From Trichoplusia ni (taxonomy: Eukaryota > Arthropoda > Insecta > Lepidoptera > Noctuidae): a stretch of DNA of 64,000 nucleotides. The notes beneath the pieces were generated by a model, which was not told the origin of the DNA, searched no databases, and was given only the letters and a program-made list of their open reading frames with translations. The position numbers and the translations under genes are program-made. Below are positions 50,896 to 62,308 of this stretch, in pieces (position 1 is the first letter of the stretch; each line of letters opens with the position of its first letter). Location: positions 3,720,001 through 3,784,000 of the forward strand of contig NC_039492.1 in assembly GCF_003590095.1 (NCBI RefSeq), written 5' to 3'.

Positions 50896-51133
50896 CATCA
50901 CTGGGGTTGGTAGCACTGTCGGCTGGCCTGTCAGAAGAGTCCTCAGTACCAACAAGGTTCCGTATGCTGAACGAGCTGGTCTTCCTCGCCGGCGTCACTT
51001 CCGCGGTCACGCCGACGTCACACCCGCTCTCCGTTCCGTTCACTAGCTCTCGGCACACCTGTTCATTCCCGTTTAGAGACACCACTTCCCCTGTCCCGTC
51101 CAACATGTCCCCGCGACGAGTTGTCAAGTCCAT
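50896..51133 (-). CDS. First coding exon of a probable eh1-motif (HMX/NK5-like) homeobox gene, partial
   Basis: Seen: a minus-strand reading frame starts at ATG 51133-51131 in the context CAAAATGG. An in-frame TAG lies four codons upstream (51145-51143), so this is the first possible start unless the leader is spliced nearby. The frame runs 79 codons plus one base to a strong splice donor, GATG|GTGAGT, with the intron beginning at 50895. Codon use is GC-richer than the surroundings. The peptide is acidic and Ser/Thr-rich, with the motif SSFSIRNLV at residues 53-61 followed by an acidic stretch. Known: F-x-I-x-x-L/I-L/V near the amino end is the Groucho-binding eh1 motif of many homeodomain repressors. 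HMX proteins carry close variants (SSFTIQSIL, SPFFIKNLL). Inferred: a nuclear repressor-type transcription factor whose homeodomain lies in later exons to the left of this window. Other NK-like, Bar-like or unrelated eh1 factors are possible. I am fairly sure this is a real exon, less sure of the family. Confidence 0.6.
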
Positions 51134-51700
51134 TTTTGACAGCTACCTTGGCACACAACAAATTCTTTAGAACAGTTTCTCTGTTTGAATTTGACATTTT
51201 CGATCACACCGCGCGGGAAAGTTTGACAGATTCGTAATTCGAACTCATTTCAGAATCTTTTTTTTTATTGTTTGCGGACGGTTAAACTTTTTTTGTCACA
51301 AGTTTTAAACACTTAAGTTTTTAGTCACAGTTGTCCGTTTTTTTTAGTTGAAGTTTTACAAGTATTGTTTGGAGTTATCTGTCAGTCTGATTAAATTAAT
51401 CACTGAAGACACATGTAAATCAATTATAATAACATAAGACCCACAATAAAGACTATGTTACTGGTTTACAACACGTATGATACCGGCGGCGTGAGTTGCG
51501 CGAATTTTTGCGACAGTCGCGCGCAACGCGCGGTGACTCCGCGGTGGTGAGGCCGACTGGTCCTCCGGCCTCCTCGCGCCGCTCTCGCGCGGCCCTCCCT
51601 ACGCCTCCGGAGGCGGAGCCACACCGCCCCTCACTACGGCACTAACACAATTGCGACCGCGACTTTTTAGTCGACAATTACGACTTGAACACTTGTACTG
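51134..51700 (-). promoter_or_regulatory. 5' leader and CpG-rich core promoter zone of the eh1-motif gene
   Basis: Immediately upstream of the start codon (to the right on the plus strand) lie about 340 bases of AT-rich leader-like sequence with T-runs. These are followed by a block very rich in CG dinucleotides at about 51478-51660 (runs such as GTCGCGCGCAACGCGCGG and GGCCTCCTCGCGCCGC). Such blocks at the 5' end of an otherwise AT-rich locus suggest a promoter. I see no convincing TATA box or unambiguous initiator, so the transcription start cannot be fixed. Confidence 0.45.
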
Positions 51701-52408
51701 AAGATTTTTTCCGCTCGATCGATTTGTTCTGATGAGTTCTAATTGCGTTTATTGATAAGTACTTACTTAAGGTTACAAAAGACACCGGTTGACGCAATTT
51801 TCTTAATGTGTTAGGTTTTTGCATTCAGTTTATTTATTAGGCGCTGCAGTCGTACTGACATAATTGTAGCGGGTCTTAAGTAGGTGTCGTTGTAATTATC
51901 ATAATTGGACAAGCCGCGACCTCCGCCTGTAGAGAGCTGGAAAAAATATCGGCGATCGTAATAGAATGCCTTGGAACGGTTTTTATTCGACTAATTTAGT
52001 CACACGTGTAGGCATTTTAATGTGTTCCGAACAATGACTTATGTATCTAATCTATTATTTCTAATTATGTTAAATGTGACGTGTACGTTTAGAAATGAAT
52101 GGTTGATAACGTCCTCTATAAAATTTATTAAATTGACTTGAAGTACTTTGAACGGTAAACATAGAAATAATTTGCTTAACAGTCCTAAATTGTAGTAAAG
52201 TATATTAATAAGAATTTATTTTCGTTCCCAATTTCTCAACGAGTCCTTATCGCTACTAAAGCAATAAATTAACTTGAGCCCTTCAATAGATATTCACAAT
52301 TAGAGGTAACAAATTTGCCATCGGTTTATTTTAATTTAGCAACATAAATTGAGATAGCGTGGGACCCCTAGCTAAATCAACGCAGACGTTGAATGAAATA
52401 GAAGTAAA

Positions 52409-52448
52409 CGGACAGCCCTAAGGCCAAAACAGACCTTAGGGCTGTCCG
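52409..52448. other. Perfect 15-bp stem hairpin
   Basis: Arms CGGACAGCCCTAAGG (52409-52423) and its exact complement (52434-52448) around a 10-base loop. It is GC-rich, and its strong pairing stands out in AT-rich flank. No other copy was noticed in the window. Confidence 0.6.
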
Positions 52449-52834
52449 AACGAAACAAAAGCAAGCGGTATTCATGTAAACAAGATTTTTGGACAAAAGT
52501 TTATTGAATTTTGATAATACCAAACAGAAAAAACTCACTTATTATGTATACCAACTACATATAGATAATTATGTGTAGTACAAGAGAAGCGCTTAATTTT
52601 ATTTGTGAAATTGAGAAAGAATTGGTGAAATTAAAAAATATGTAACTCTTTTCAATAAAAACTGACAACTAGAATGTGATTAAAGCAATTCAAATTAATA
52701 AAAATTCGACTTATCTACGAATTGACTGAAAAGTTTGCACTTAATATCAAATACAAATCATGCAGATACCCTATAAAGAGCTTAAGTTTAATTTTAACCA
52801 GTATGAAATATCTTATTTATTTGACCGAATTTTA

Positions 52835-52990
52835 GACTGCGCGGTCAGCCAAGTGTTATTTTATTATTCAATTCGCCAAACCCATTGTCACGTGTCGCGG
52901 GTTCGTTTCCTGCGTAGGACAATAATTTAAGTGATCTACGTATTCTTATTCTGAGTTTAGATCGCTTTTTGCATGTGATTTATACTAGTA
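52835..52990 (+). mobile_element. tRNA-derived SINE, diverged
   Basis: GTGTCGCGGGTTCGTTTCC followed by TGCGTAGGACAA resembles a box B and acceptor region. A similar scrap is at 3137-3200 (GTGTCGCGAGTTCGAACCCC then GCATAGGACAA), so the two may be one family. Confidence 0.45.
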
Positions 52991-54329
52991 TGTGAGTGAA
53001 ACAGTCTGAGTCGTCTCTTCAAAACAATAATAAGTATTTTTAATAATTGTTACGATATAAAATCGATATCTTGGTGTTTTTTATTAAAACACATTCAATT
53101 AATAAACAACTGATATGTTTCAGTAGCATATTATTGATTTGTTAATATTTATTCTTGTTTTACACAGACTAACGAGAAAAGGACACATCGGACTACTTAT
53201 ACCATTGTTGTAAGTATTTATACTAATGGAGTATGTTAGATATGATAATATAATAGGTCCCCTTCCTATCTCGATAATAGAGTACCCTCTTGGTTCTCTA
53301 ATTTCACCATCCTTCCATTCCTTCAACCGTCTCGTTCTACCTTAGGTAGCCCTCACAAACCACTCACAATTGTCTACCAATCCATTCTGTATTTGTCAAC
53401 CGGCCATAAATTCTAGTTAGCCTAAGACTCCGGAATCGCTCGCGGCGACCTCGAGTCTATCCGAACTCAATATTTATTGTCATGTTAATGGAAACGCAGA
53501 TAATTGCGACATTTGATTAAATGTTATTTATTCGCTATTTGCTATTTGTTAAACTAGGATTAGGTTTTGCAATTTGATTGCTACTCAAATTCAAATTTAG
53601 CTAGCAAATTTGCTGGTTTATGTTTGTTTAATGGGTTATATTATTCCGTTACTTTTCCCTAAAGCTTATTCTATTCTAAAATATCACAATATTGGGGAAA
53701 GCTACATTTGAAATTTAACATCCCTGTTAAAATTGTAACGTTTAAGATACGCCTAGGTATTTTGCTGGTTTATAATACTAATTTGTGTTTCGAAAGAAAT
53801 CATAGGCTAAAAGCATTACGGTAAATCTTCCGAATTCGAACTCACGTTCTTATAATACAAAAACCAAAGATTAATCAGAGTTTGGCATATGAAAATACTA
53901 AATAAAAGCGAAATTTGTCTATTATTTTGTGAAAACTGCAAAAAAATAAATTGTGCTTTCGCATTTAGTGATTGTCTCATTAGATCCACTGGAATAGCGC
54001 AAAACAATTGATTTTAAATTTAATGTCAACACAAATAAAGTAGCAATTCTAATAACATAAATGCAATACAGTGAAACACCGGGACACTATGTCACCATCG
54101 GGTTCCGTTCCAATTTCACAATACAACAAAGCTTAATAGAAAAACCTAATTACCAGCTACCACACAGCGATTTCTATTGATATCACTTTATTACCGACCG
54201 ATCGATCGAACTAATAACATTTTTTTTTCAGACGCAGATCGCTTTATCGATCTCCATTTCCTTATAAACAAATAAGGCCATATTTAATCACTATCTACTA
54301 ATATTTGTGAAGTAATCAGCCGCTCGCGT

Positions 54330-54402
54330 GTATAAATTGCAGTCTGTCCGTGTGTGAGTGATCAAAGCCGCCGAAACAGCGGGGCACCCACCCAATTTAT
54401 AC
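54330..54402. promoter_or_regulatory. Candidate enhancer block: TCF HMG site joined to a Helper site inside an inverted repeat
   Basis: GTATAAATTG (54330-54339) and CAATTTATAC (54393-54402) are perfect inverted arms. Between them lies ATCAAAG (54361-54367; CTTTGAT on the minus strand) running directly into GCCGCCG (54367-54373). In Drosophila, TCF/Pangolin recognises an HMG site together with a GCCGCCR Helper site. The block also holds GGGGCACCCACCC, a weak Gli-like sequence. It lies about 3.2 kb upstream of the start codon of the eh1-motif gene. Confidence 0.4.
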
Positions 54403-55208
54403 AGGGACGCGGACTGATTCTATTTGTATGTTAATGTACTCATTACTGAGACAAAAAGGGTAACGACTAGCATCCCGATTTATGTAGATTTTGGAAGAAA
54501 GTCTAATATTTCGTTTCGTTGTTAATTGGGGCTGTCGTGGTGGCCTCAGAGCTACGGACTCGTGGATCTTTACATAGCGGTGAAATGGTCCATTGAGTGC
54601 TTAAGGTCTTCAATTAATATTATGATTGTTGAACAACAACCCCTGTATAAAACATAGGTAAATTGTTTTTATTTTTACCAGGGATACTCATTTCTACACC
54701 ATATCCTTAGTTTTACACCAAATTAAATGATTGCTTGGATGCTATTAAAAATGTAGATATATCTAGTACAATCAAAGCAGCTGTCTGCTTTCATTATAAT
54801 TAACAATTTTAGCAATAAATATTCTACTTTAACTGAAACACAGTTTTGTACTAATTTTTCGATATATATTTATACAATTTGTTATCATACAAAAAAAAAA
54901 TATAACAACTCCAAAAATTATGGCTTTCACTCAACGTTAAAATTTAAGAGGGGCTAATTTTAAAGAAAATAAATGAATATCTCCTCCTCAATACCTACTT
55001 TTGTACTGCCTACCTACTTCTGCCTGGTACTTTTAATATCGAACACATTTACTTAATTTCACGCCACTGTACAACTCACACATCAAAAATGTAAAAAAGA
55101 AACAAATGCCCATCAAATATCATTTACAAAAGGCATTCAGTGTCAAAAAAAACTATAGCTACTTACAATATCAATACACTGAACAATGCCGACAATCTAT
55201 GTAGGTTT

Positions 55209-55411
55209 TCAAAACTAATAATATTAAAATGTTCAAGTTTGTTCGTATGAATGTATGTTTGTCCGTCTTTTATGCAAAAACTACTCGACATATTTCGATA
55301 AAATTTTGCACACGGGTACGTAATAGCCTTTTTTAAAATATAAGGTACTTTTTACTCCGTTCATTTGTAAAAAATAGAAGCTATAGGAGTAAAACCGCGG
55401 GGCGCAGCTAG
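55209..55411 (+). mobile_element. Non-autonomous Helitron-like element, decayed
   Basis: The degenerate 5' end is TCAAAACTAATAATATTAAA, followed by TTCAAGTTTGTTCGTATGAA. The 3' end is AAACCGCGGGGCGCAGCTAG followed by T. About 203 bp. The 5' boundary is approximate because the expected preceding A is lost. Confidence 0.6.
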
Positions 55412-55771
55412 TAGTAAATAATGAAAAGCGAAATGTAGAGTCATCAGTCGATACAAAGATGCCGACATTTATAATCAACTGCCTGTGTTTGTTTGCGTAC
55501 ATTGTATTCGTATAGCAAGCATTCAATCGGTAAATAGATTAACTTTACTTTGAAACTGATACACAATAGATTTATATTTACTTTGGGCTGTGTGCGTTGG
55601 TTGGTAATTTATGATCTAGTGTCGATAGGATCAAAGTTATACCTAAGTGACTTAGGCATTTTTAATTGTGTAATTTTGTTCTGTATTTATTTGCTTTCCA
55701 TGATATTGCTGTTAAATTTTATGTACTATTTGTACATTGTAATTCTGTTGAATTGCAATCTTTACGCTTAC

Positions 55772-55871
55772 TGCGCAGGCTGGTTCCATGCGGCCCAGAA
55801 TAGAGAGTCGTGGAAGGATTTGGGAGAGGCCTTTGCCCAGCAGTGGGACACAGTGGGCTAGAGAAAAAAAA
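55772..55871 (+). mobile_element. LINE 3' end (same family as 32400-32565)
   Basis: Encodes AGWFHAAQNRESWKDLGEAF then AQQWDTVG and a stop at 55859-55861, followed by an A-run. It is closely related to the minus-strand copy at 32400-32565. The apparent 103-codon frame is this tail plus chance upstream codons. Confidence 0.7.
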
Positions 55872-56339
55872 ATCTGTTGAAGGATAGTTAGTTTAAAAAC
55901 TACTATACCTATATATACTTGCAATTACTATGGATGCTTATGTCATATTACTTCGTTAGAGTATTCAAAGTTATTAACATCAAAATAAGTTTGAATTTTA
56001 AAAGTAATAACCTCACTCTGCAGCGAATGTACTGTCTGTTAATTTTATTCTTAGCTAAATTCAATTTGTCCCTTGCTTCATAAATCTTTATCGTATTTTT
56101 ATTAATGGTATCGAGATGAATGGTTTGAAGAAACTGCTTGCCAGTTGCTACCTATAATTAAAACACAAAGCATGCGCAACGAATCCCCTCCTATCCGTAA
56201 GAAATCTGCGGAAAAATCAATTTACAAAATTATAATACCAAACACTTAAGATTAAATTTCACAATACAGAAAATTGAAACATTCTTTATAGTAGTTGCCT
56301 AGTTAATTTTCTCCCTAATTTGTTGGTAAAAAACTTACA

Positions 56340-56460
56340 GGGAGCGCTCAGGCGCCTGCACATCGCGCAAGTCACCGGCGCGCAATCAGCGTCGCGTCGC
56401 CTTTGTCTCAAAGACACCGCCGGCCGGCACTCGGCGCCGTTATATTGGTAGCTAACAGTT
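56340..56460. promoter_or_regulatory. GC island upstream of the eh1-motif gene
   Basis: GGAGCGCTCAGGCGCCTGCA, CACCGGCGCGCAATCAGCGT and CGCCGGCCGGCACTCGGCGC lie about 5.2 kb upstream of the start codon. No frame. Candidate enhancer or alternative promoter. Confidence 0.3.
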
Positions 56461-56644
56461 ACTATGGGCGAATTTTGTAATTAAAATAGGGGTAGTAGAT
56501 GTTGCAGTCGACGTATATTCTTTTCGTTTTAGTTTATTATTATCCTACTATAATACATTTATGAGAAAAATTAATTGTAAGAATTTCAAACAAGTCTGAA
56601 GCAGCCAAAATTAGCGTTTGATTAAGTACAAATTTATGTGCAAG

Positions 56645-56750
56645 GACCCAGGCTCAGAACAAGCATACGTGCGTAACACAAATGATTCGATCGATCCCGT
56701 GACACGTCAGTAGGTTTACCGTGGTGACCTCAACCACTCGGCTATCCTTG
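56645..56750 (-). mobile_element. tRNA-derived SINE, family C (diverged)
   Basis: The minus strand reads GGATAGCCGAGTGGTTGAGG, then CTGACGTGTCACGGGATCG. Box B is slightly mutated. Related to 24023-24165. Confidence 0.55.
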
Positions 56751-58200
56751 CAGTATTTGATAACTAACTTCAATTCAACAGCGAAATAATCGAACTGATT
56801 CTACTTATTGCCTAAAATCAATGCCATTTGGTTATTCGAAGAAACGATCAATCGGAAAACAAAATGTTCGTAGAATGAAATAATGATAAATAGATGCATG
56901 TAGTGAAAAATAGATGCATGGTAATAGGCATACGGAAGCGCGACTTGTATTCGCCTAAGTTGTTTTATAGTACCTTACAAGCTTATAGGCTATTATTGCC
57001 TTCACTATAGATAGTCAATTGAGCAAAAGCAATATTTCTGTATCAGTTAATCTTAGCTATTTACGAGATACGATTAAAAAAAATCATTTCTTCATTTTAA
57101 ATCTCAAGAAAAACCCGTAATTGAATCAATTTCTTTCCTGTATTTAAGTTTTACTACTCTGTTCATAAATTAAACGGCCGTTAAATAAAAAGGGCATAAA
57201 AGTTATAAAACCTATATAAATGAATTATTTAGACAGATGTCATAGCAAGAAACTTTAATTTCCAAATCAATTTTGAAATCTCGATAATAAAACTCGGATA
57301 CGGCAACAGTTATTACATTTCACTTGTACAAAGTGTATTTTTGAAATGATAGACAGAATAGACTTCAACAAAACTATAACAGTTTTAATTGTTTGTTTAA
57401 TTAAGGATTCTGGTTGGATCCGAAACTTGTCGGGCGATACCAGTAGAACTGCAAGAGTATACTCCGTTCTTACTCCAAGAGCTGGATATATGACTCCAGT
57501 TTTAATTGCCATTACCGAATTTCGATGTTTGTGTCACAGCATGGCAATGAGGATGATGATTCATTATAAAAATAAAAATAAACTAATTAGTCCCTCAGTT
57601 AGAGATAATTGAAAAGTACGTAAACGTATTTGATCCTTTTTCAGAAAAACTAAAATTGACAAAGATGAACTGCTTTAAAGTTTAGGAGAGGGGCTTGAGA
57701 CGTAACGATATAGTAAAATTTATACTCGATCGCAACGTTACAAGTTTCATTCACTGTCATTTTCAATTGTGACGTCACGCGTAAGTTTCATTCACTGTAA
57801 TTTGGTCAATTTATGTTTGCGGGATAAATTAAGAAATACAATAAACTACAAGAAGAACACTGGAAAAAAAATGTCATCATCCCTATTGTCTCCTTTTGGG
57901 TCTGCCCCGCTTACATCGTGTTTGTGTTAAGGGCCATTTAACTATATAATATTTATATAATAATAAATAAATAAATCCCAGCTTTATAACAAGAAAATCA
58001 AATGATATTTGACACATAACATGTTTCAACTTTTAATTAATGAAATTCTAAACGCCATTTACTCTGTACGTGTTCCGAATGACAATCTCCTGTCGTGTCT
58101 GTGTTTTGATATAATTGGGTGTCAGATAAATATCTGTTCTTATTATTTCGTTAATATTGATATCTTGGACCTGATTCGCATGTTTAATGTGGACAAGTCA

Positions 58201-58322
58201 AACCTGACACTACGTAGTAAAGTAACATTATTGCAGTTGTGAGAAAGAGATGCCGCTCTACGAAGTAGTGCGCTGTCTCTCTGCCGCAAAGACTGTTTTA
58301 CTCTATGATTTAGTGGTAGGTC
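58201..58322. repeat. Foldback hairpin element, copy P
   Basis: Left arm ACCTGACACTACGTAGTAAA pairs with right arm GATTTAGTGGTAGGT. The core reads GTTGTGAGAAAGAGATGCCG, CTCTAC, then TGCGCTGTCTCTCTGCCGC. Confidence 0.7.
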
Positions 58323-58849
58323 CTTAGATAATTGTTGTAAAACATGTAATTTATTGTTTTACTGCATTTAGTTATTTTTATTATTGTGTGTGGATATAAT
58401 AAATTGATGTAGGATTTTTTTCATAAATTCAACTTATGCTTAACACGTTCCTAGATGTATAATACATGTTTTTTAATACAGATAGCTACTTACTTTTCAT
58501 CTCGTTAAAGTTTACATTAGCGATATATTCGTACTCAATTTTTAGGGGCTAAATGATATATTGAATAGAACTAAAAAAACAGTGTGACACTTGCCCACAC
58601 TGTATGCTAGCTTGCTCGGCTTTTAGTGAGGCAACAATAATTTCTCTAGCATTTTTTCTCGATACTTTTAATTATTTATGATCATTAATAATCAAACATT
58701 CTGAATTTTAAAATATAAAAGCTCTCCTCGCTACAATTGTTCAACGAAACCTTTAACAAACTTTCTCTTTAGCTACCAAGTACTTAATTACTAACAATTA
58801 ACCAGTAGGAAATGGTACAAATGTTAACAGATACATGTACTGCAGTAAA

Positions 58850-58960
58850 TGGGCAGGTTCGCTTCCGTGTACATCAGTAGAGAGCGGCACCGAACCCGGA
58901 CCCCATCGATGACGGCGCAGAGTCGTGTACACACCCACTTATTAAATTTACATTCATAAA
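58850..58960. promoter_or_regulatory. Small GC-rich block upstream
   Basis: GAGCGGCACCGAACCCGGAC and CGATGACGGCGCAGAGTCGT, then ACACCCACTTATTAAATTTACA. A similar CCGCCCACTAATTCAATTTACA block is at about 59712-59733, so the two may be related elements. Confidence 0.25.
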
Positions 58961-59417
58961 TGGAATACAATCATCGACAAATGTTTTAAATTAATTAATT
59001 TATACGGGTCTTCTAGAAGTCCTTACAATTCTTGTCATTTATAAAGCCCATATTAATTACTTAAGAAATAAACATTCGTACTTTATATCTTTTTTTGATA
59101 GAGATATTAAACTATGGAAGAGGGCATTAACGAAAACTCTTGATAGCTATAGTTTGAAGAGGAAGAGATGTCAATACGTAGAAAAATGTTACAAATTATG
59201 AAGTGTGGCTTGGGATTTCATGAGGATAAATATTTTTGTATCCCAAATAGAAACGCTTAATTACATTCAAGAGAAACAATGGTTCTACAACAATGGCACC
59301 CTAATCATTTGGCTTTATTGTAAAGTTAATTATTGGGCACATTTTGAGGGGGAAAATTTGATGACGATTTTGTACTATAAGAATGAGAGTTTTGAGACCT
59401 GAGACCACTAACTCAAT

Positions 59418-59449
59418 ACTCCAGTTGGTTAGGCAGACTGGAGTTTTTT
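59418..59449. other. Short stem-loop followed by a T-run
   Basis: ACTCCAGT (59418-59425), an 11-base loop, ACTGGAGT (59437-59444), with T's continuing to 59449. It resembles the 3' end of a Pol III transcript, but no internal promoter is seen upstream. Confidence 0.25.
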
Positions 59450-60197
59450 ATACTTCTGAGCAATTTTAAAAAAAACTCAGATATACTATACTATAGGCTG
59501 GTGTATTTGGACACTCCACTTACCATTTAAAAAATCAAAGTACAAAGAAGAGTACCCTTCTTTAATCAAAAACAAGAAAAATCCGTTACAGACAATAATT
59601 ATTTAAAATTCGAAACATGTTTTCAAATATTGTTGTAGTTATTAATTATAATAAGCTCTCAGCTTCTGTGTGTTGTGCCCGTGTGTGTAGCCCACAGTGA
59701 ACGTCCTGTATCCGCCCACTAATTCAATTTACATCACTCTGTATAACTGTACAATCGGTAGCAAAAGATTTAACTGATTAGATTATATTATTTATTATTA
59801 ATTGATTTTGAGTTTTGATTGGATTTTGTTTGTTTTGACGATAGCAGACGCTAGTACTGGACTTATTTCTTAATCTTTAAAAAAAAAGATGGGTGGCACA
59901 TAAGTACTTAATAAAGCTCTTCTTACGTGGCACAAAATATACTTTTTCGAACAGAAATTGTATAAAGGTATTTCTTTATTATATAATTACACTTTTTCCA
60001 TTATTGTTCTTATGTGTTTTAGATGTCTAAACAAAAGACGTCAGATACACATTTTTTCCTACGCACCAAAAGCCTCAATAGCTTTCGATAACACTTGTCC
60101 ACTCAAGTATACCATGTTTGAATAAATGAGCGACGATGATTTGCGAAACCATTGCCTCATGCAGCCACTGCCGGCACCGATGTATAAGCTCCAGGTC

Positions 60198-60317
60198 CCT
60201 ACCATCACATCTCAAAACAACATCTTAACAATTGTGGGAGCGTGACAGCACTATACAGCGTAGAGTGCCGTCTCTTTTCCACAAGTGAAGGAATATTACT
60301 TAAAGTTATGTGGTAGG
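60198..60317. repeat. Foldback hairpin element, copy Q (best-preserved)
   Basis: Terminal arms CCTACCATCACATCTCAAA and TTAAAGTTATGTGGTAGG form an outer stem. The core ATTGTGGGAGCGTGACAGCA, ACAGCGTAGAGTGCC, GTCTCTTTTCCACAA forms an inner stem with a short loop. The total is 120 bp, and it is a useful reference copy for the family. Confidence 0.75.
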
Positions 60318-60560
60318 CTGTCAGTAATTATTCCGATGCGCCGGCGCCACCGCCCCGCACAATATTAATTACTAGTAGCCAATACATAGTATTGTCTAAT
60401 TTAGTAGAATGAGTATACTCTTTGTTTCTGTACGTCTAAGAGAGAAACCGCCCAAGTCAGAGTAGAATGTGTGTAATGATTTAAAAGTGCCTGGAAGACG
60501 ACCTATTTGAACTAAAAACTATTTTTGTTTGTATTAATTTTGATTTTTGAATCACGGAGA

Positions 60561-60583
60561 AAAGGGGACAATTTGTCCCCTTT
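60561..60583. other. Perfect 23-bp palindrome
   Basis: AAAGGGGACAA, one central base, then the exact complement TTGTCCCCTTT. It could be a dimeric protein-binding site or a foldback remnant. Confidence 0.5.
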
Positions 60584-61676
60584 CTTAAGTACTCTGTCCT
60601 CTGTTCAAGAGTACATCTCTTTTGAAGGATGTATTAATTCATGTCTTACAGAGCCTTTAATAATTCTTTCAGCCTGTCTAAGATCTCGATAGAGATCCAC
60701 AGTTAGACAGAGGCCTCATCAGAAGGTGCTTAAATTCCAACATCACGTTGAAAACCATACGATACGAAGAGTTCTGCCGATTTCATCAAAAATATATTTA
60801 GAGTTTAGATTATCATCGAACGTTTCGGGACATTTATTATTGCTAACTATGTTATTAAGTCTGTGCCGTTTATGTAACTAAGTAACAAAATACTTTTTCT
60901 AGTCCTAAAGGTTTCTGTGACGTGTTTTCAACACACGAAAGCTGTTAAGTCGAATCGACTATTTATGACCGTGTTTGGACAGTAATCTTAAATTAAAAAA
61001 ATTAAGTATATAGGATATGTTTTTCGCATAGTCATTTCGGCCAAGTTTGCGTCGCATGCAATAATTGAGTCGATTTTTGTTTTTTTTTTCTACTTTCACC
61101 TGCCTAAGTTAAGCTGAAACTATGATTTAGCATGCGTTAAGTACATGACAATAAAGTCTAACATATTTTAAACGCATGTTCATATTACGACAACAATTTA
61201 TGTTACTTACATTATATTATGTCCTAAAATATCTGCAGAGAATGTGTTATATGACCTTATTACTCTAGTAAGACCTAGTATAAACAAGGTATTTTATTAT
61301 TGATATTAACGGAGCAATAACTTTAAAGTTTAACTACCGTCCGCGACGTTTTAAGTTAAGGAGTATTAGTTTCTGTCTTGTTCAAAAAGTGTTAATTATA
61401 AGGTGAACGAGACTATGTATGCGAAAACAACAACTTCATAAAGAAAAAGAAATGACTTGAAATAGCCTGTATTTTATAAATTGTAATAATTTTATGGGTT
61501 CCAAGAAGCCTTACTATGTATTTACAACAAGTCATAATAAGTTCAGTTTTTTGTGAAATAGGGAATTCTTTAATGCGGAACTCGATTTTCTTTCTAAATA
61601 AAAAAAATCTTCAAAAGTTTATTTTTGATAAGTAACAGGCGGATGGACAGCTTCTTTTGAATATAAGCTATTAATA

Positions 61677-61938
61677 TCTAATATATAAAATTCCCGTGTC
61701 ACGATGTAAGTTACCGTACTCCTCCGAAACGGCTTTACCGATTTTTACATATTTTTATATGAGTAATATGAGTATTCAGTAGGTCTGAGAATCGACTAAC
61801 ATCTATTTTTCATACCCCTAAGTGTTAAGGGTTGCTCACACTAAAAGAACATTTTATTTTTTAGACGAAATTTTTTGTTACAATGCATACAACTAGAAAT
61901 AATTTATTAGGCAAAACAACGTTGGCTGGGTCAGCTAG
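61677..61938 (+). mobile_element. Non-autonomous Helitron-like element, family 1
   Basis: Begins A|TCTAATATATAAAATTCCC and ends AACGTTGGCTGGGTCAGCTAG|T. Both ends fit the Helitron rule (TC start, CTAG end, inserted between A and T, no target duplication). It is 262 bp, non-coding, and similar over its length to the inverted copy at 13880-14156. Confidence 0.7.
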
Positions 61939-62003
61939 TCTATTGATAAAAAAAATGCAATGTATAATATTTATCAATTAAAATGTAATTCAACAAACTA
62001 TTA

Positions 62004-62128
62004 ATATCAGCCCGTATTCGTCCACTGCTGGACTTTGGCCTCCTCAATTGCACGCCCTCCTAATCTATCTTTGACAGTATCCAGCTCCTGAGGACGTCCT
62101 ACACTACGTTTGCCGAGACGCGGTCTAA
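62004..62128 (-). mobile_element. LINE-like 3' fragment
   Basis: CGTCCACTGCTGGACTTTGG, CCTCCTCAATTGCACGCC and downstream sequence resemble the widespread lepidopteran repeat encoding a truncated LINE end on the minus strand. No open frame remains. Confidence 0.5.
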
Positions 62129-62308
62129 ACTCGAAAAACCAACCAATTTTTAGGCTAGACTAAAGCTATATATGGCTCCGTTACCTAACTTAACCCAACT
62201 AATTTAACGCCTATTCCTCAGTTTTAAAAGCATACACTCAGACTAACCTCCACAATACTCCATATCAACACGTCGGCATCCAAAACTAAGCAAGAAAAAA
62301 CAAGGCAA

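Noticed and set aside
50907..51170. Plus-strand 87-codon ORF opposite the eh1 exon
   Set aside because: It is the antisense shadow of the minus-strand exon. The start context, upstream stop and splice donor all support the minus strand.
55550..55861. 103-codon plus-strand ORF as a gene
   Set aside because: Only its last 30 codons are meaningful, and they are the carboxy end of a LINE. The upstream hydrophobic part is AT-rich chance translation.
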